Assembly: GCA_963822295.1 (NCBI GenBank)
Contig: CAWGHD010000002.1
Span: forward strand, 2,604,001 to 2,668,000
From: VRUE01 sp963822295
GTDB taxonomy: Bacteria > Actinomycetota > Thermoleophilia > Solirubrobacterales > 70-9
DNA length: 64,000 nt
Direction: 5' to 3'
The notes beneath the pieces are model-generated. The model was not told the origin of the DNA and did not search any database. It saw only the letters and a program-made list of their open reading frames with translations. Position 1 is the first letter of the stretch. The number at the start of each line of letters is the position of its first letter. The position numbers were made by a program, and so were the translations under genes. Shown here piece after piece: positions 17,019 to 25,207 of the stretch.

Positions 17019-17453
17019 TCAGCCCGCAAGCCGCGCGGAGAAGATCACCCTGCGGTCCCCCGGCTGCCGGGTCCCGCAGGAGGGGTCTTCGCGGTTGCGG
17101 AAGCTGAAGACGCCGAGGATCGAGCGGCGGAAGACCGCGCCCTCGAGGGTGACGACGCCGTTGCCGCGGGCGTCGTCGAACGCCACCCGGTGGCTGAAGA
17201 TGTCGTTGCCGACGATCGGGATCGCTTCCGAGGGGAAGAGGTCGAACTTGAGGAAGCCGCTCGCGCCGCTGCGACGGCATAGTTCGCGGGCCCCGACGTG
17301 GACGCGGACGATCTCGTCGTGGTGGACCCGGATCTTCACCCGCAGGTCGTACCGCTTCATCGCGTAGACCATGGGATCGCCGTGGCCGGCCGCGGTCGCC
17401 GGCAGGGCCAGGCAGGCGACGAGGGCGCAGAGAAGGGTCGCGCGCAGCTTCAA
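17019..17453 (-). CDS. small secreted protein, tandem paralogue of 17462-17890
   Basis: 144 residues from a TTG start at 17453, which places a signal peptide at the front (LLCALVACLALPATAAG). The mature part begins HGDPMVYAMKRYDLRVKI and contains FDDARGNG and SFRNREDPSCG. The same landmarks occur at the same spacing in the neighbouring paralogue. Two conserved Cys (in REL-C and S-C-G) may form a disulphide. It starts 9 nt after the paralogue's stop, so the pair is one transcription unit. Family not recognised; probably an all-beta extracytoplasmic domain. Confidence 0.7.
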   Translation of the reverse strand: MKLRATLLCALVACLALPATAAGHGDPMVYAMKRYDLRVKIRVHHDEIVRVHVGARELCRRSGASGFLKFDLFPSEAIPIVGNDIFSHRVAFDDARGNGVVTLEGAVFRRSILGVFSFRNREDPSCGTRQPGDRRVIFSARLAG

Positions 17454-17461
17454 ATCCGCGC

Positions 17462-17890
17462 TCAGTCCTGCAGGCCCGCCGTGTAGAGCACGCGTCGCTG
17501 GCCGGGCCGGCCGCTGCCGCAGGAGGTGTCGTCGAGGTTGCGGAACATGAAGACGCCCCTGATGTTCTGCGGGCCGACGCCGCCCTGGAGGACGACCCGG
17601 CCGTGCCCGCGGGCGTCGTCGAAGGTCTCGTCGTAGTCGAAGTCGCCGTCGCGGATCGGGATCGGCTCGGCGATTTCGGCCTTGAGGAAGCCGGTGGGCC
17701 CGTCCTTGCCGCAGCGTTCCCGGGCACGGACCGTGGCCCGGATGACCTTGTCGTGGTAGACGTGGATCTTGACCCGCATGTCGTCCCGTTTCATCTCGTA
17801 GACCATGGGATCGCCGTGGCCGGACACGGTCGCCGGCAGAGCGGCGGTGGCGAGGAGGACGAGGCTGAGGAGGATCGCGCGGATCTTCAT
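17462..17890 (-). CDS. small secreted protein, tandem paralogue of 17019-17453
   Basis: 142 residues from ATG at 17890, with signal peptide (ILLSLVLLATAALPATVSG). The mature N-terminus HGDPMVYEMKRDDMRVKI, the middle FDDARGHG and the end MFRNLDDTSCG match the downstream copy closely, marking a tandem duplication. Secreted, function unknown. First gene of the two-gene unit; the spacer to the divergent acyl-CoA dehydrogenase is only 67 nt. Confidence 0.7.
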   Translation of the reverse strand: MKIRAILLSLVLLATAALPATVSGHGDPMVYEMKRDDMRVKIHVYHDKVIRATVRARERCGKDGPTGFLKAEIAEPIPIRDGDFDYDETFDDARGHGRVVLQGGVGPQNIRGVFMFRNLDDTSCGSGRPGQRRVLYTAGLQD

Positions 17891-17945
17891 GGCCGGGATC
17901 ATCCCCGATCGCCAGGCGTAAAAGCCGGGCTGGCCACTCAGCCAA

Positions 17946-17951
17946 TAGGCT
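17946..17951 (+). promoter_or_regulatory. TAnnnT -10 element for leaderless acyl-CoA dehydrogenase mRNA
   Basis: TAGGCT ends 6 nt before the ATG at 17958 and there is no Shine-Dalgarno sequence. The same geometry recurs at many operon starts in this window. No clear -35 is seen. Confidence 0.35.
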
Positions 17952-17957
17952 GCGCCG

Positions 17958-19100
17958 ATGGACTTCTCACTCACCGATGAGCAGCAGGACTTCGTCTCTG
18001 CGATCCGCGACTTCTGCCAGCGCGAGGCCGGCACCCAGGAGCAGCGCGAGAAGCTGACCGAAGGCCACAAGCTCCATCACAACAACGACCTCTACAGGCA
18101 GATGGCCGAGCTCGGCTGGCTCGGGATCACGATCCCCGAGGAGCACGGCGGCTCCGGCGGCACGATGCTCGACGCCTGCCTCTTCATGGAGGAGACGGCG
18201 CGCGGCCTCGCTCCGATCGGCGGCTACGCGACGACGCTGATCGTCGCCGGCGCGACGAAGAAATTCGGCACCGACGAGCAGAAGAACGAGATCCTCGGCG
18301 GGATCGCGGGCGGCGCGGTCGAGGCGATCGCGATGACCGAGCCCGAGTCCGGCTCCGACGTCGGCTCGCTCTCGACCAAGGCCGAGCGCGTGAACGGCGG
18401 CTTCGTCATCAACGGCCAGAAGGTCTTCATCTCCAACGCCCACATCTCCGACCACGTCCTGATCGTCTGCCGCACGACCAAGACCGAGAACAAGCACGAG
18501 GGCCTCTCGATGATCTGGGTGCCGCGCGAGGTCGACGGGATGGAAATCGTCCCGATCGACACGATGGGCGGCCGCGAGACCAACACGCTCTACCTCAACG
18601 ACGTCGAGGCCCCGGCCGAGGCCGTCCTCGGCGAGGTCGACCAGGGCTGGACCCAGCTGATGGCGGGCCTCAACGTCGAGCGCCTGATCCTCGCCGCGAC
18701 GATGCTCGGCATCGCCCAGCGCGCCTTCGACGACGCCCTCTCCTACGCCAAGGAGCGCAAGCAGTTCGGCCGGCCGATCGGCTCCTTCCAGGCGCTCCAG
18801 CACCGCTTCGCCGACCTCGCCACCGACCTCGAGGCAGCCCGCCTGATGACTCGCTGGGTCGCCACCCTCACCGACGAGGATCCCAACCGGATGCTCCCCA
18901 AGGAGGCCTCGATGGTGAAGCTCCACGTCACCGAGGTCTGCAAGCGGGTGACGCTCGAGGGCATGCAGATGATGGGCGGCTACGGCTACTCCTCCGAGTA
19001 CGACATGGAGCGCCTCGTCCGCACCTCGCTGGTATCGACGATCTACGGCGGCACCTCCGAGATCCAGCGCGGCATCATCGCCAAGACGCTCGGCCTCTGA
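17958..19100 (+). CDS. acyl-CoA dehydrogenase
   Basis: 380 residues, normal length for the FAD-dependent acyl-CoA dehydrogenase family, which oxidises acyl-CoA to 2-enoyl-CoA and passes electrons to ETF. Visible landmarks: N-terminal helical domain (DFSLTDEQQDFVSAIRDF), GWLGITIPEEHGG, the beta-domain flavin motif MTEPESGSDVG (about residues 115-130), the C-terminal RKQFGRPIGSFQALQHRFAD and IYGGTSEIQRGIIAKTLGL. The position that is often Glu in YEGT-type enzymes is Gly here (YGGT), as in subgroups that supply the base from another helix. It stands alone, divergent from secreted-protein genes. Substrate chain length cannot be told. Confidence 0.92.
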   Translation: MDFSLTDEQQDFVSAIRDFCQREAGTQEQREKLTEGHKLHHNNDLYRQMAELGWLGITIPEEHGGSGGTMLDACLFMEETARGLAPIGGYATTLIVAGATKKFGTDEQKNEILGGIAGGAVEAIAMTEPESGSDVGSLSTKAERVNGGFVINGQKVFISNAHISDHVLIVCRTTKTENKHEGLSMIWVPREVDGMEIVPIDTMGGRETNTLYLNDVEAPAEAVLGEVDQGWTQLMAGLNVERLILAATMLGIAQRAFDDALSYAKERKQFGRPIGSFQALQHRFADLATDLEAARLMTRWVATLTDEDPNRMLPKEASMVKLHVTEVCKRVTLEGMQMMGGYGYSSEYDMERLVRTSLVSTIYGGTSEIQRGIIAKTLGL

Positions 19101-19146
19101 GCGTTTCCGTTTCGTTTCCGTCCCGTCTGGGCGCCGTCTCACCCCC

Positions 19147-19176
19147 TTGACTTCCCCGCAAAGAGCGACATAGGGT
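19147..19176 (+). promoter_or_regulatory. promoter of the type-3 repeat protein gene
   Basis: TTGACT (19147-19152), an 18-nt spacer and TAGGGT (19171-19176). The predicted start near 19183 gives a leader of about 100 nt to the ATG at 19282. Confidence 0.5.
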
Positions 19177-19182
19177 CGTCGT

Positions 19183-19281
19183 CCGGTCGAGGAGGGGTGG
19201 TGTCGACCGGATGCTTCCACCGGTGCCCCAGCGCCCGTCCATTGAGGCGGGCGCTCTGTAGAGAGCAAACGAGGAGGAAGC
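19183..19281 (+). promoter_or_regulatory. structured 5' leader with two hairpins
   Basis: CCGGTCGA (19183-19190) pairs with TCGACCGG (19203-19210). GCGCCCG (19231-19237) pairs with CGGGCGC (19248-19254). A strong ribosome binding site GAGGAGGAAG (19271-19280) follows. The two stems are perfect, but I do not recognise a riboswitch class; stability or translation control is possible. Confidence 0.4.
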
Positions 19282-20310
19282 ATGAGGAGATTTACATCAG
19301 CGGTCGCGGTTGCGATCGCGGCAATGGCAATGCTCGGGGTTTCGACCGCCGGCGCCGCCACGGTCACGGTCACACCGGCCGACCTCGGCAGCAGCTGGCA
19401 CCCGGCCGACACACGGCTCCCGGGAACCGGAACCTTCGAGCTGGGGCCCGAAACGCCTCCGCTGGGCAGCGGCAGCTTCGAGCTCAGCACGCCCGAAAAC
19501 GTGGCGAAGGTCCAGCTCTTCACCGACGCCTACGACGGCGTCGCGTTGGAGGACATCGATGGGATCGGCTACTCGACCTATCGCGACCCGGCCTCGACCG
19601 GCTTCATCGCCGGCGTCGCCGCCCTCAACCTCCGCGTCGACGTGACCGAAGACGGCAACCCCGACTTCTACCTCGTCTACGAGCCCTACCAGGACCAGGG
19701 CAATGCGGCGGTGCTGACCGGCGTCTGGCAGAGCTGGGACGCCTACAACGGCGGCAACGCCAAATGGTGGGTCAGCTCCGGCGGCGAATGCGGCCAGGCC
19801 ACGCCCTGCACCTGGGACACGATCGTCGAATCGTTCTCCAGCACCCCGAGGATCGAGGAGGGGACCAAATGCGGCCCCGGCGGCGTTGTAACCCCCTGCC
19901 CCGGCTCGCTGGGCGTCAACCAGGGCTCGTTCAACATGGGGATCGTCTCCAACGTCGATGCCCTCACGGTGTCGGTCAGCGGCAGCTCGACCACGTATGA
20001 CTTCGAGCTCCCGCCGCCCGATGTCGATGAGGACGGCGTTCCCGACGCTGAAGACAACTGCCCGACGACGAGCAATGAAGACCAGCTCGACACGGACAAA
20101 GACGGCGAAGGCGACGCCTGCGACACCGACGACGACAACGACGGCGTCCCGGACACGAAAGACGCCTGCAGCACCGAAGCCGGAAAAGCCCAGAACGGCT
20201 GCCCGCTTCCGACCGACAAGGAGCAGTGCAAGAAAGACGGTTGGAAAAACTACGGAACGACGTTCAAAAACCAGGGCGACTGCGTCAGCTTCACGAACAA
20301 ACAGAAATAA
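19282..20310 (+). CDS. secreted protein with thrombospondin type-3 calcium-binding repeats
   Basis: 342 residues with signal peptide (VAIAAMAMLGVSTAGAA). The N-terminal part (about 25-245) is a beta-rich domain with regular acidic and aromatic residues and paired Cys; it resembles a lectin or choice-of-anchor domain but I cannot name it. Residues about 247-305 are type-3 repeats (DVDEDGVPDAEDNCPTTSNE, DTDKDGEGDACDTDDDNDGV), which bind calcium in this family. The Cys-containing tail (KKDGWKNYGTTFKNQGDCVS) resembles tails of actinobacterial surface proteins. Strong ribosome binding site, own promoter and own terminator indicate a single-gene unit. Confidence 0.8.
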   Translation: MRRFTSAVAVAIAAMAMLGVSTAGAATVTVTPADLGSSWHPADTRLPGTGTFELGPETPPLGSGSFELSTPENVAKVQLFTDAYDGVALEDIDGIGYSTYRDPASTGFIAGVAALNLRVDVTEDGNPDFYLVYEPYQDQGNAAVLTGVWQSWDAYNGGNAKWWVSSGGECGQATPCTWDTIVESFSSTPRIEEGTKCGPGGVVTPCPGSLGVNQGSFNMGIVSNVDALTVSVSGSSTTYDFELPPPDVDEDGVPDAEDNCPTTSNEDQLDTDKDGEGDACDTDDDNDGVPDTKDACSTEAGKAQNGCPLPTDKEQCKKDGWKNYGTTFKNQGDCVSFTNKQK

Positions 20311-20336
20311 CGCCTGACGACATAGATGCATGACCG

Positions 20337-20370
20337 GAGAGGCCCCGCGAGAGCGGGGCCTCTCTCTTTT
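20337..20370 (+). terminator. rho-independent terminator
   Basis: GAGAGGCCCCGC and GCGGGGCCTCTC form a perfect 12-bp stem with a GAGA tetraloop, followed by TCTTTTT. It lies 27 nt after the stop of the type-3 repeat protein. Confidence 0.9.
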
Positions 20371-20435
20371 TCCCGTCGCTCTCAGGCGTTACAGAATCGG
20401 CACATTCTGCGCGTATTTCGTGCGATTGTTTGAGT

Positions 20436-20441
20436 TACTCT
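20436..20441 (+). promoter_or_regulatory. TAnnnT -10 element for a leaderless gene
   Basis: TACTCT ends 7 nt before ATG 20449, the same 7-nt gap as in the three related genes at 58.8-60.6 kb. The expected -35 position reads GTATTT, a poor match. There is no Shine-Dalgarno sequence. Confidence 0.4.
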
Positions 20442-20448
20442 CTATGCA

Positions 20449-20757
20449 ATGCAGGCGGAGAGCCCCACCCGAACCGACGAACGCATAGAGGATCTTTCCG
20501 GCCGGGTGGACAGAGGCTTTGCCGAGGCGGACTCTCGTTTCAATCGCGTCGAAGCCGATATTCGGGAGCTGCGAGCCGGACAGGACGCCCTGCGTATCGG
20601 AATGAACGCCGGCAACGAGGCCCTCCGGAACGAAATCAACGTCCGCTTCGACCGGCTACAGCAGACGATCCTTTGGTTCGGAGGCACGTTGCTCGCCGGC
20701 TTCCTGACTGCCTTGATCGGCGGAGTCGTGACTGCCGTTCTAACCGGTGCGTTCTAG
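20449..20757 (+). CDS. small coiled-coil protein with C-terminal membrane segment
   Basis: 102 residues. It begins with TDERIEDLSGRVDRGF (residues 8-23), a charged coiled coil follows to about residue 70, and one hydrophobic span (LWFGGTLLAGFLTALIGGVV) ends the protein. The TDER..DL...V..GF pattern is shared with the genes at 58848, 59221 and 60567, so these are one family; DUF1640-like proteins look similar. Probably a tail-anchored membrane protein that forms oligomers through the coil (inference). The stop lies beyond the start of the next gene, indicating coupling. Confidence 0.65.
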   Translation: MQAESPTRTDERIEDLSGRVDRGFAEADSRFNRVEADIRELRAGQDALRIGMNAGNEALRNEINVRFDRLQQTILWFGGTLLAGFLTALIGGVVTAVLTGAF

Positions 20758-20956
20758 CTTGGACCTCCCCAGGACAGACTGGCCCGACTGGCGCCTCGAG
20801 AGGCTTGCAGAAGACGTCTCGAGCCTTCGGCGGGAACAAGCCAAGATGCGCGAGGAGGAGCGGGAACGTCGCGATCGCCGGTTCGACCTGATCAGCCGCG
20901 CCATCTTCCTGACGATCATCGCCTTAATAGTCGCCAACGCCGTGGTACCGGGCTAG
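20747..20956 (+). CDS. small coiled-coil membrane protein
   Basis: 69 residues from GTG 20747, overlapping the previous gene by 11 nt; a TTG at 20759 is an alternative start. A highly charged helix (EDVSSLRREQAKMREEERER) precedes one membrane span (AIFLTIIALIVANAVV). The layout matches its upstream neighbour (coil then C-terminal membrane anchor), so the two could form a heteromer. No homologous family is recognised. Confidence 0.5.
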   Translation: MRSSLDLPRTDWPDWRLERLAEDVSSLRREQAKMREEERERRDRRFDLISRAIFLTIIALIVANAVVPG

Positions 20957-21025
20957 CGACCGGGTCCCCAGTTCACACAGGTGCGACTTGCCGGTCCCCC
21001 GGCCTCCGGTGCGGGCGCCGCACGG

Positions 21026-22660
21026 TCAGCGGACCTCGATCGTCAGCCGATCCGATCGCGCCGGGAGGTAGGAGCCGTGGGCGGGGACGATGACGCGGAA
21101 GGTCGAGCGACGGAGGACGCGCGGGCTGAATCTCGCTCTGCACTCCTCGTCGAGCGGGGCGCTGCCGAGCCGGCGGCCGCCCCTGTGGAGGCGGACCCGC
21201 TGGCCCGCGCGTCCCTCGCAGGGCAGCACGCGGGCCGTCAGTGAAGCCCGCGAACCCGCCGCGACCTTGTCGCTCGCCGCCCGCAGCCGCACGCCGGTCA
21301 CGATCGGGTTCGGAGGCACGGTGGAGAGCGGGACCCCCGGGGTCGTCCCCGGCGGCGGCGTCTCTTTCGGGGGCGGGTCTTTCGGCTCTTCTTCGCCGGG
21401 CGGCGGCTCTTCTTCTTCGTCCGGCGGCTCTTCTTCTTCCGGCGGCGGGCAGGCGGCCGGCGACGGGCCCACCAAACGCGAGACGGCGCCACCCTGCACC
21501 ATCAGGTAGATGCGGCCGCAGGAATCCTCTCCGAAGGAGATCGGGTTGGCGACGGTGAGCTGCTCGGAGCGGTCGCCGCTCGCGAGTCCCGGCAGGACAG
21601 CGGGCAGCTGCAGTGAGCGGATCTCGCCGGCACAGTAGTCGGTGTAGACGTAGCGGCCGTAGAGATCGCCGAGGCTGGCATCGCGCACTACGTAGCCGCC
21701 GGTGATCGAGCAGCCGTGGGCGGAGCCGTCTTCCGGGTCGATGTGCGGATAGTCGAAGACGGGGTCGACGAACGGCGTCGTCGTGCAGCCGTCTCCGGGC
21801 AGGTCCGTGCCAGGCCCGGCGATGAAGCCCTGACGGCAGTTCCAGCCGTAGTTGGCGCCCGCACCGCCTGCCATGCCGGGTGCCGCCACGGGCGCGTAGT
21901 CGACCTCCTCACGGGCGCCCTGGCCGACGTCGCCGATCGTCAAGTTCCCGGTCAGGCGGTCGAAGGAAAAGCGGAACGGGTTGCGCAGCCCGTAGCCCCA
22001 GATCTCGTCGGCCCCCGGTGCAGCACCCGAGAACGGGTTCCCGGCGGGGACCGTGTAGGGCTGGCCACCGCCGGCCGGCGGCTCTGGATCGATCCGCAGC
22101 AACTTGCCGAGCAGCGTCGTCAGGTCCTGGGACTGGTGGTACTGGTCGTTGCCGCCGCCCCCGTCTCCGGTGGAGATGAAGAGGTTGTCTTCGGGGCCGA
22201 ACTGGAGCTGGCCTCCGTTGTGGTTGTCGTCCTGCGGGTGGGGGATGGAGAGGAGCGCTCGTCGCGAGTCGAGCGGCGCGCTGTCTCCGGAGGCGGTGAA
22301 CTCGTCGATCTGGAGCACCCCGGTGCTGTTCTGCGCGTAGAAGACGTAGAGGTGACCGCTGTCCGAATAGTCGGGGGCGAGCGCGATCGACATCAGCCCC
22401 CGCTCGCCCGAGCAGCCCCCGGTGCACCCGACCAGCGAGGTGAGGTCGAGGAACGTGGTGACCTCGGAGCCCTCGACGAGTTTGATCGTCCCCCGTCGCT
22501 CGACCACCAGCAGGCGGTCCGGATCGGCCGGGTCGGAGGTGACGTAGATCGGCTGGTCGAAGGAGCCGATCGGTTCCTGGGTCGCCGCTCCGGCGACGGC
22601 TGCGCCGAGCAGCGCGCTCGCGATGGCGACCGGCAGCGCCGCCGAGGCAATCCTTCGCAT
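21026..22660 (-). CDS. secreted PQQ-dependent sugar dehydrogenase-like protein (GSDH family)
   Basis: 544 residues from ATG 22660, with CAGGTAG upstream and a direct signal peptide (IASAALPVAIASALLGAAVA); an in-frame ATG at 22684 lacks a site. The catalytic propeller spans about residues 30-375: DRLLVVERRGTIKLVEG, GERGLMSIALAPDYSDSGHL, SIPHPQDDNHNGGQLQFGPE, FISTGDGGGGNDQYHQSQDL and YGLRNPFRFSFDRLTG are hallmarks of soluble aldose/sorbosone dehydrogenases. A Pro/Glu-rich linker (about 400-440) joins a C-terminal beta domain. The expected role is periplasmic or surface oxidation of sugars with PQQ; substrate unknown. Confidence 0.88.
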   Translation of the reverse strand: MRRIASAALPVAIASALLGAAVAGAATQEPIGSFDQPIYVTSDPADPDRLLVVERRGTIKLVEGSEVTTFLDLTSLVGCTGGCSGERGLMSIALAPDYSDSGHLYVFYAQNSTGVLQIDEFTASGDSAPLDSRRALLSIPHPQDDNHNGGQLQFGPEDNLFISTGDGGGGNDQYHQSQDLTTLLGKLLRIDPEPPAGGGQPYTVPAGNPFSGAAPGADEIWGYGLRNPFRFSFDRLTGNLTIGDVGQGAREEVDYAPVAAPGMAGGAGANYGWNCRQGFIAGPGTDLPGDGCTTTPFVDPVFDYPHIDPEDGSAHGCSITGGYVVRDASLGDLYGRYVYTDYCAGEIRSLQLPAVLPGLASGDRSEQLTVANPISFGEDSCGRIYLMVQGGAVSRLVGPSPAACPPPEEEEPPDEEEEPPPGEEEPKDPPPKETPPPGTTPGVPLSTVPPNPIVTGVRLRAASDKVAAGSRASLTARVLPCEGRAGQRVRLHRGGRRLGSAPLDEECRARFSPRVLRRSTFRVIVPAHGSYLPARSDRLTIEVR

Positions 22661-22766
22661 CCGGCTACCTGAAGGCCACGCCATCTAATGGAGTTTGAAC
22701 CAGACGGCCTTTCTCTAAACCAACGCGAGGACTTCTCTACGAACCGGGGCGCCGACGGCCCTCGAG

Positions 22767-23675
22767 CTAATTCGAATCGGAGGGGAGTCCCTGGGTGGGG
22801 CTCAGCACGAGGATGTCCGTGAACCGCCCCTGTCCCTCAGCTCGATCAAAGAAGCGCTCCGAGTATTTCTCGAGCTCACTCAGCTTGCGAAGCTTGTGAT
22901 GCGGATCCGAGGTGTCAGGAGTGCGTCGCAGGTCGATGAAGTGGGTGTAGCTCTCGGCAAGGATCGATTCCAGTCGCTTGCGACCATCTGCTCGTTCGAG
23001 GTGTATCGGGTCCCACTCGAGAACCACCGGCACATTATGTTCCCTGAGCACCTTGGCTCCGGCGAGGATGTGGGCCTCATGGGCCTGTGCGTCAACCCAG
23101 AGCAGTCCGACCTCGTTTGGGACCAGGCTTCCCTGCTCCACGAGCGAGTCCAACGACACGGCCCGAACCTGGATCACCGCCTGCCCCTTTCCCGGGTTCG
23201 CCGTTCGTCCGGACGGGAGAACCGCATGCTTACCTGATTTCTCCCCCACGACGAAATCGATCGAGCCCGGCGCGTCAGACACGGCGAAGTTGAGACACAG
23301 CAAACGCTCGTCAAGATCGTTCAGGACCTTGTTCAGTTCGAGGTTCCTGAAATTCGCAGGCTCTGGCTCGATTGCGACCCCGCGGGAGAATTCATGAGCG
23401 CTCAACGCATAGATCACCGAGGTGCCGATGTTCGCGCCCACGTCCACGAAGGTCTTGTCCCGGATGGCGTTCTCGCCGAGTAGCTTCTTCAGGGCGGATA
23501 CGCAGCGGCGGATCACGCTCATCTCGCCGCGGCCCTGCTTGATGAAGAGGCTTCGGCCGACGTCCAGGTCGTCGGTGCGAACGGCGAAAATTGCATCGTC
23601 CTTGGCAACGGTTACGAACGACGTATACCTACCCGCTGTATTGAAGAATGCCGTTCTTCCCTCGCGATCTTTCAC
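22767..23675 (-). CDS. FkbM-family SAM-dependent methyltransferase
   Basis: 302 residues from GTG 23675. The SAM-binding motif DKTFVDVGANIGTSVIYALS (about residues 72-91), GVAIEPEPANFRNLELNK and the late motif VGLLWVDAQAHEAHIL fit the FkbM family, which O-methylates sugars or polyketides. Here the usual D-hEG motif near the end of the core reads DAQAHE. Being next to glycan genes, it most likely methylates a surface sugar. TAGCGT lies 8 nt before the start, consistent with leaderless transcription. A second, diverged FkbM-like gene is at 36816. Confidence 0.85.
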   Translation of the reverse strand: MKDREGRTAFFNTAGRYTSFVTVAKDDAIFAVRTDDLDVGRSLFIKQGRGEMSVIRRCVSALKKLLGENAIRDKTFVDVGANIGTSVIYALSAHEFSRGVAIEPEPANFRNLELNKVLNDLDERLLCLNFAVSDAPGSIDFVVGEKSGKHAVLPSGRTANPGKGQAVIQVRAVSLDSLVEQGSLVPNEVGLLWVDAQAHEAHILAGAKVLREHNVPVVLEWDPIHLERADGRKRLESILAESYTHFIDLRRTPDTSDPHHKLRKLSELEKYSERFFDRAEGQGRFTDILVLSPTQGLPSDSN

Positions 23676-23699
23676 CTGCGTCCACGCTATCTGAGAGCG

Positions 23700-25172
23700 C
23701 TACCCGAAAGGCGGCTGGTAGTAGTCCTTCACTTCGCGCATGCCGAAGGGCAGGGAAGGGCCGCTGCGGAACCGCGCCCGGACCTGACCTCGTCCGTCGG
23801 CGCCGAAGCGTGTCCGCACGAAACCCTCGAAGACGCCGTGAGAGTTGGCGCGTGTCCTCACAAGCGTGCGCCACCCTCCCTCTCGGCGGCTTTGGATCAG
23901 CACTCGACCGGGCTCGCTCTCCGGGGTCCGCCCCCAGTAGCGAATCCCCCTGCGGGCGCGAAGGGCCACGAAGGGGAAGCGGAAGGCGCGCAGGATGAGC
24001 TTGGGCCGATCCTGCTCGAGGGTGTCGCCGCGCTCGTAGAGCCCCGATTGGACGGTCAGGTTGAATGCCGGCGCGGACGAGCTGTCACGCAGGCTGAACC
24101 AGAAGAAATGGTCGATCCCGGCGAGCCAGGCGTTGTGCATCGCGCGGGCGGACCAGCGGGCGGCAAGCCGCATCGGCACGCCGCCGGGGTCGGGCGGGTC
24201 GGAGTCCCAGGAGAACTCGGTGATCCAGATCGGCGTCCGCCTGAACATGCTCTTGATCCGTCCCGCCCGGTCGGCCGCCCGGATCAGGTCGCGCAGCTTC
24301 CCGAGGTCGCCGATCTGGACGTCGTCGACCCTGCCCCGGTGGGTTGGGCCGCCGGTCGTGTAGGGGTGGATGTCGAAGACGTCGAAGCGCACCCCGCCCC
24401 TGCACTGGCCCCCGCGGCGGACGGGTCGGTTCTGGCGGTTCATGCAGAGCAGGATCCGCGCGAAGCGCATCGGGCCGATCGTGTGGTGGGGCACGGCAAT
24501 CGGCCCGAGCCCCGCCGCGATCACCACGTTGGACGCATGAACCGACTTGACGGCGTCGTGGAAGGCATTGATCAGCCGCCGGTAGAGCATGGGGGAGACG
24601 GGCCTGCCGTCCCTGAACTGCGGGTTGAAGAAGAGGCTGAGGTTGGGCTCGTTGAGCCCCTGCCAGTGGGTGACCCTCGGGAGGTCGCGGAGCTCGCCGC
24701 TGTAGCGCCGCGCAGCCGCGGTCGCAAAGGCGGCCAGGGCGTCCGGGTCGGGGTCGCAGAGACCCGTTCCCTCGGTGACCGCCGCCTTGCAGCGCTGGGC
24801 CCAAAGGGGTGCCGAGTCGATGAGCAGCACCGGGGTGAGGCCGGCCTCGACCGCGGCCTTCACCTCCTGGTCGGCCCGCTCCCAGTCGTAGGCGGGGTCG
24901 TCGGGATCCTCGGGGCGCCACTGTTTGGGCTCGCGCGCCGGTGCCACCGCGCCCCAGGTGACCGCCACCTGGATGAAGCTCGCGCCGCTCCCCTTGACGC
25001 GGCCGACCGCGAGCGGGTCTGCGCTGTAGACACCGGAGACGCCCGTCGCAAAGCTCTTCGGGGCGGCCGGAGCCGGGCCCGCCCAGGCCAGCAAGGCGAC
25101 AACGGCGAGCAGGACGGCCAGTCCCCCGGCGGCGACCTCGCGCCGCCCGATCTCCCTGTCACCCGAGCTCAC
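23700..25172 (-). CDS. secreted clan-A glycoside hydrolase
   Basis: 490 residues from GTG 25172 (TACCCT lies 7 nt upstream); GTG 25190 is an in-frame alternative. An N-terminal hydrophobic segment (LAVLLAVVALLAWAGPAPAA) exports it. The TIM-barrel catalytic pair is visible: acid/base Glu in HWQGLNEPNLSLFFNP (E175) and nucleophile Glu in IWITEFSWDSDPPDPGG (E319), as in GH5/GH39-like enzymes. A beta domain follows and the end is YYQPPFG. Two paralogues lie at 42601 and 54824. Like PslG-type hydrolases in exopolysaccharide loci, it may trim or release the polymer made here (inference). Confidence 0.85.
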   Translation of the reverse strand: MSSGDREIGRREVAAGGLAVLLAVVALLAWAGPAPAAPKSFATGVSGVYSADPLAVGRVKGSGASFIQVAVTWGAVAPAREPKQWRPEDPDDPAYDWERADQEVKAAVEAGLTPVLLIDSAPLWAQRCKAAVTEGTGLCDPDPDALAAFATAAARRYSGELRDLPRVTHWQGLNEPNLSLFFNPQFRDGRPVSPMLYRRLINAFHDAVKSVHASNVVIAAGLGPIAVPHHTIGPMRFARILLCMNRQNRPVRRGGQCRGGVRFDVFDIHPYTTGGPTHRGRVDDVQIGDLGKLRDLIRAADRAGRIKSMFRRTPIWITEFSWDSDPPDPGGVPMRLAARWSARAMHNAWLAGIDHFFWFSLRDSSSAPAFNLTVQSGLYERGDTLEQDRPKLILRAFRFPFVALRARRGIRYWGRTPESEPGRVLIQSRREGGWRTLVRTRANSHGVFEGFVRTRFGADGRGQVRARFRSGPSLPFGMREVKDYYQPPFG

Positions 25173-25179
25173 CAGATCA

Positions 25180-25199
25180 AGGGTACCCACCTATAGGAT
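25180..25199. promoter_or_regulatory. divergent TAnnnT elements for two leaderless genes
   Basis: On the minus strand TACCCT (25185-25180) ends 7 nt before GTG 25172. On the plus strand TAGGAT (25194-25199) ends 8 nt before the ACG codon at 25208. The two elements are 8 nt apart, so the divergent promoters overlap and may compete. Confidence 0.4.
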
Positions 25200-25207
25200 C
25201 CCCTCCC

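Noticed and set aside
17967..19523. 518-codon minus-strand frame opposite the acyl-CoA dehydrogenase
   Set aside because: The plus strand encodes a textbook acyl-CoA dehydrogenase; the antisense translation has no recognisable domain.
20831..20956. Treating the 20747 frame as only an overlap artefact
   Set aside because: It keeps a clean coiled coil plus membrane span like its neighbour and has coupled start/stop geometry, so it was kept as a gene at moderate confidence.
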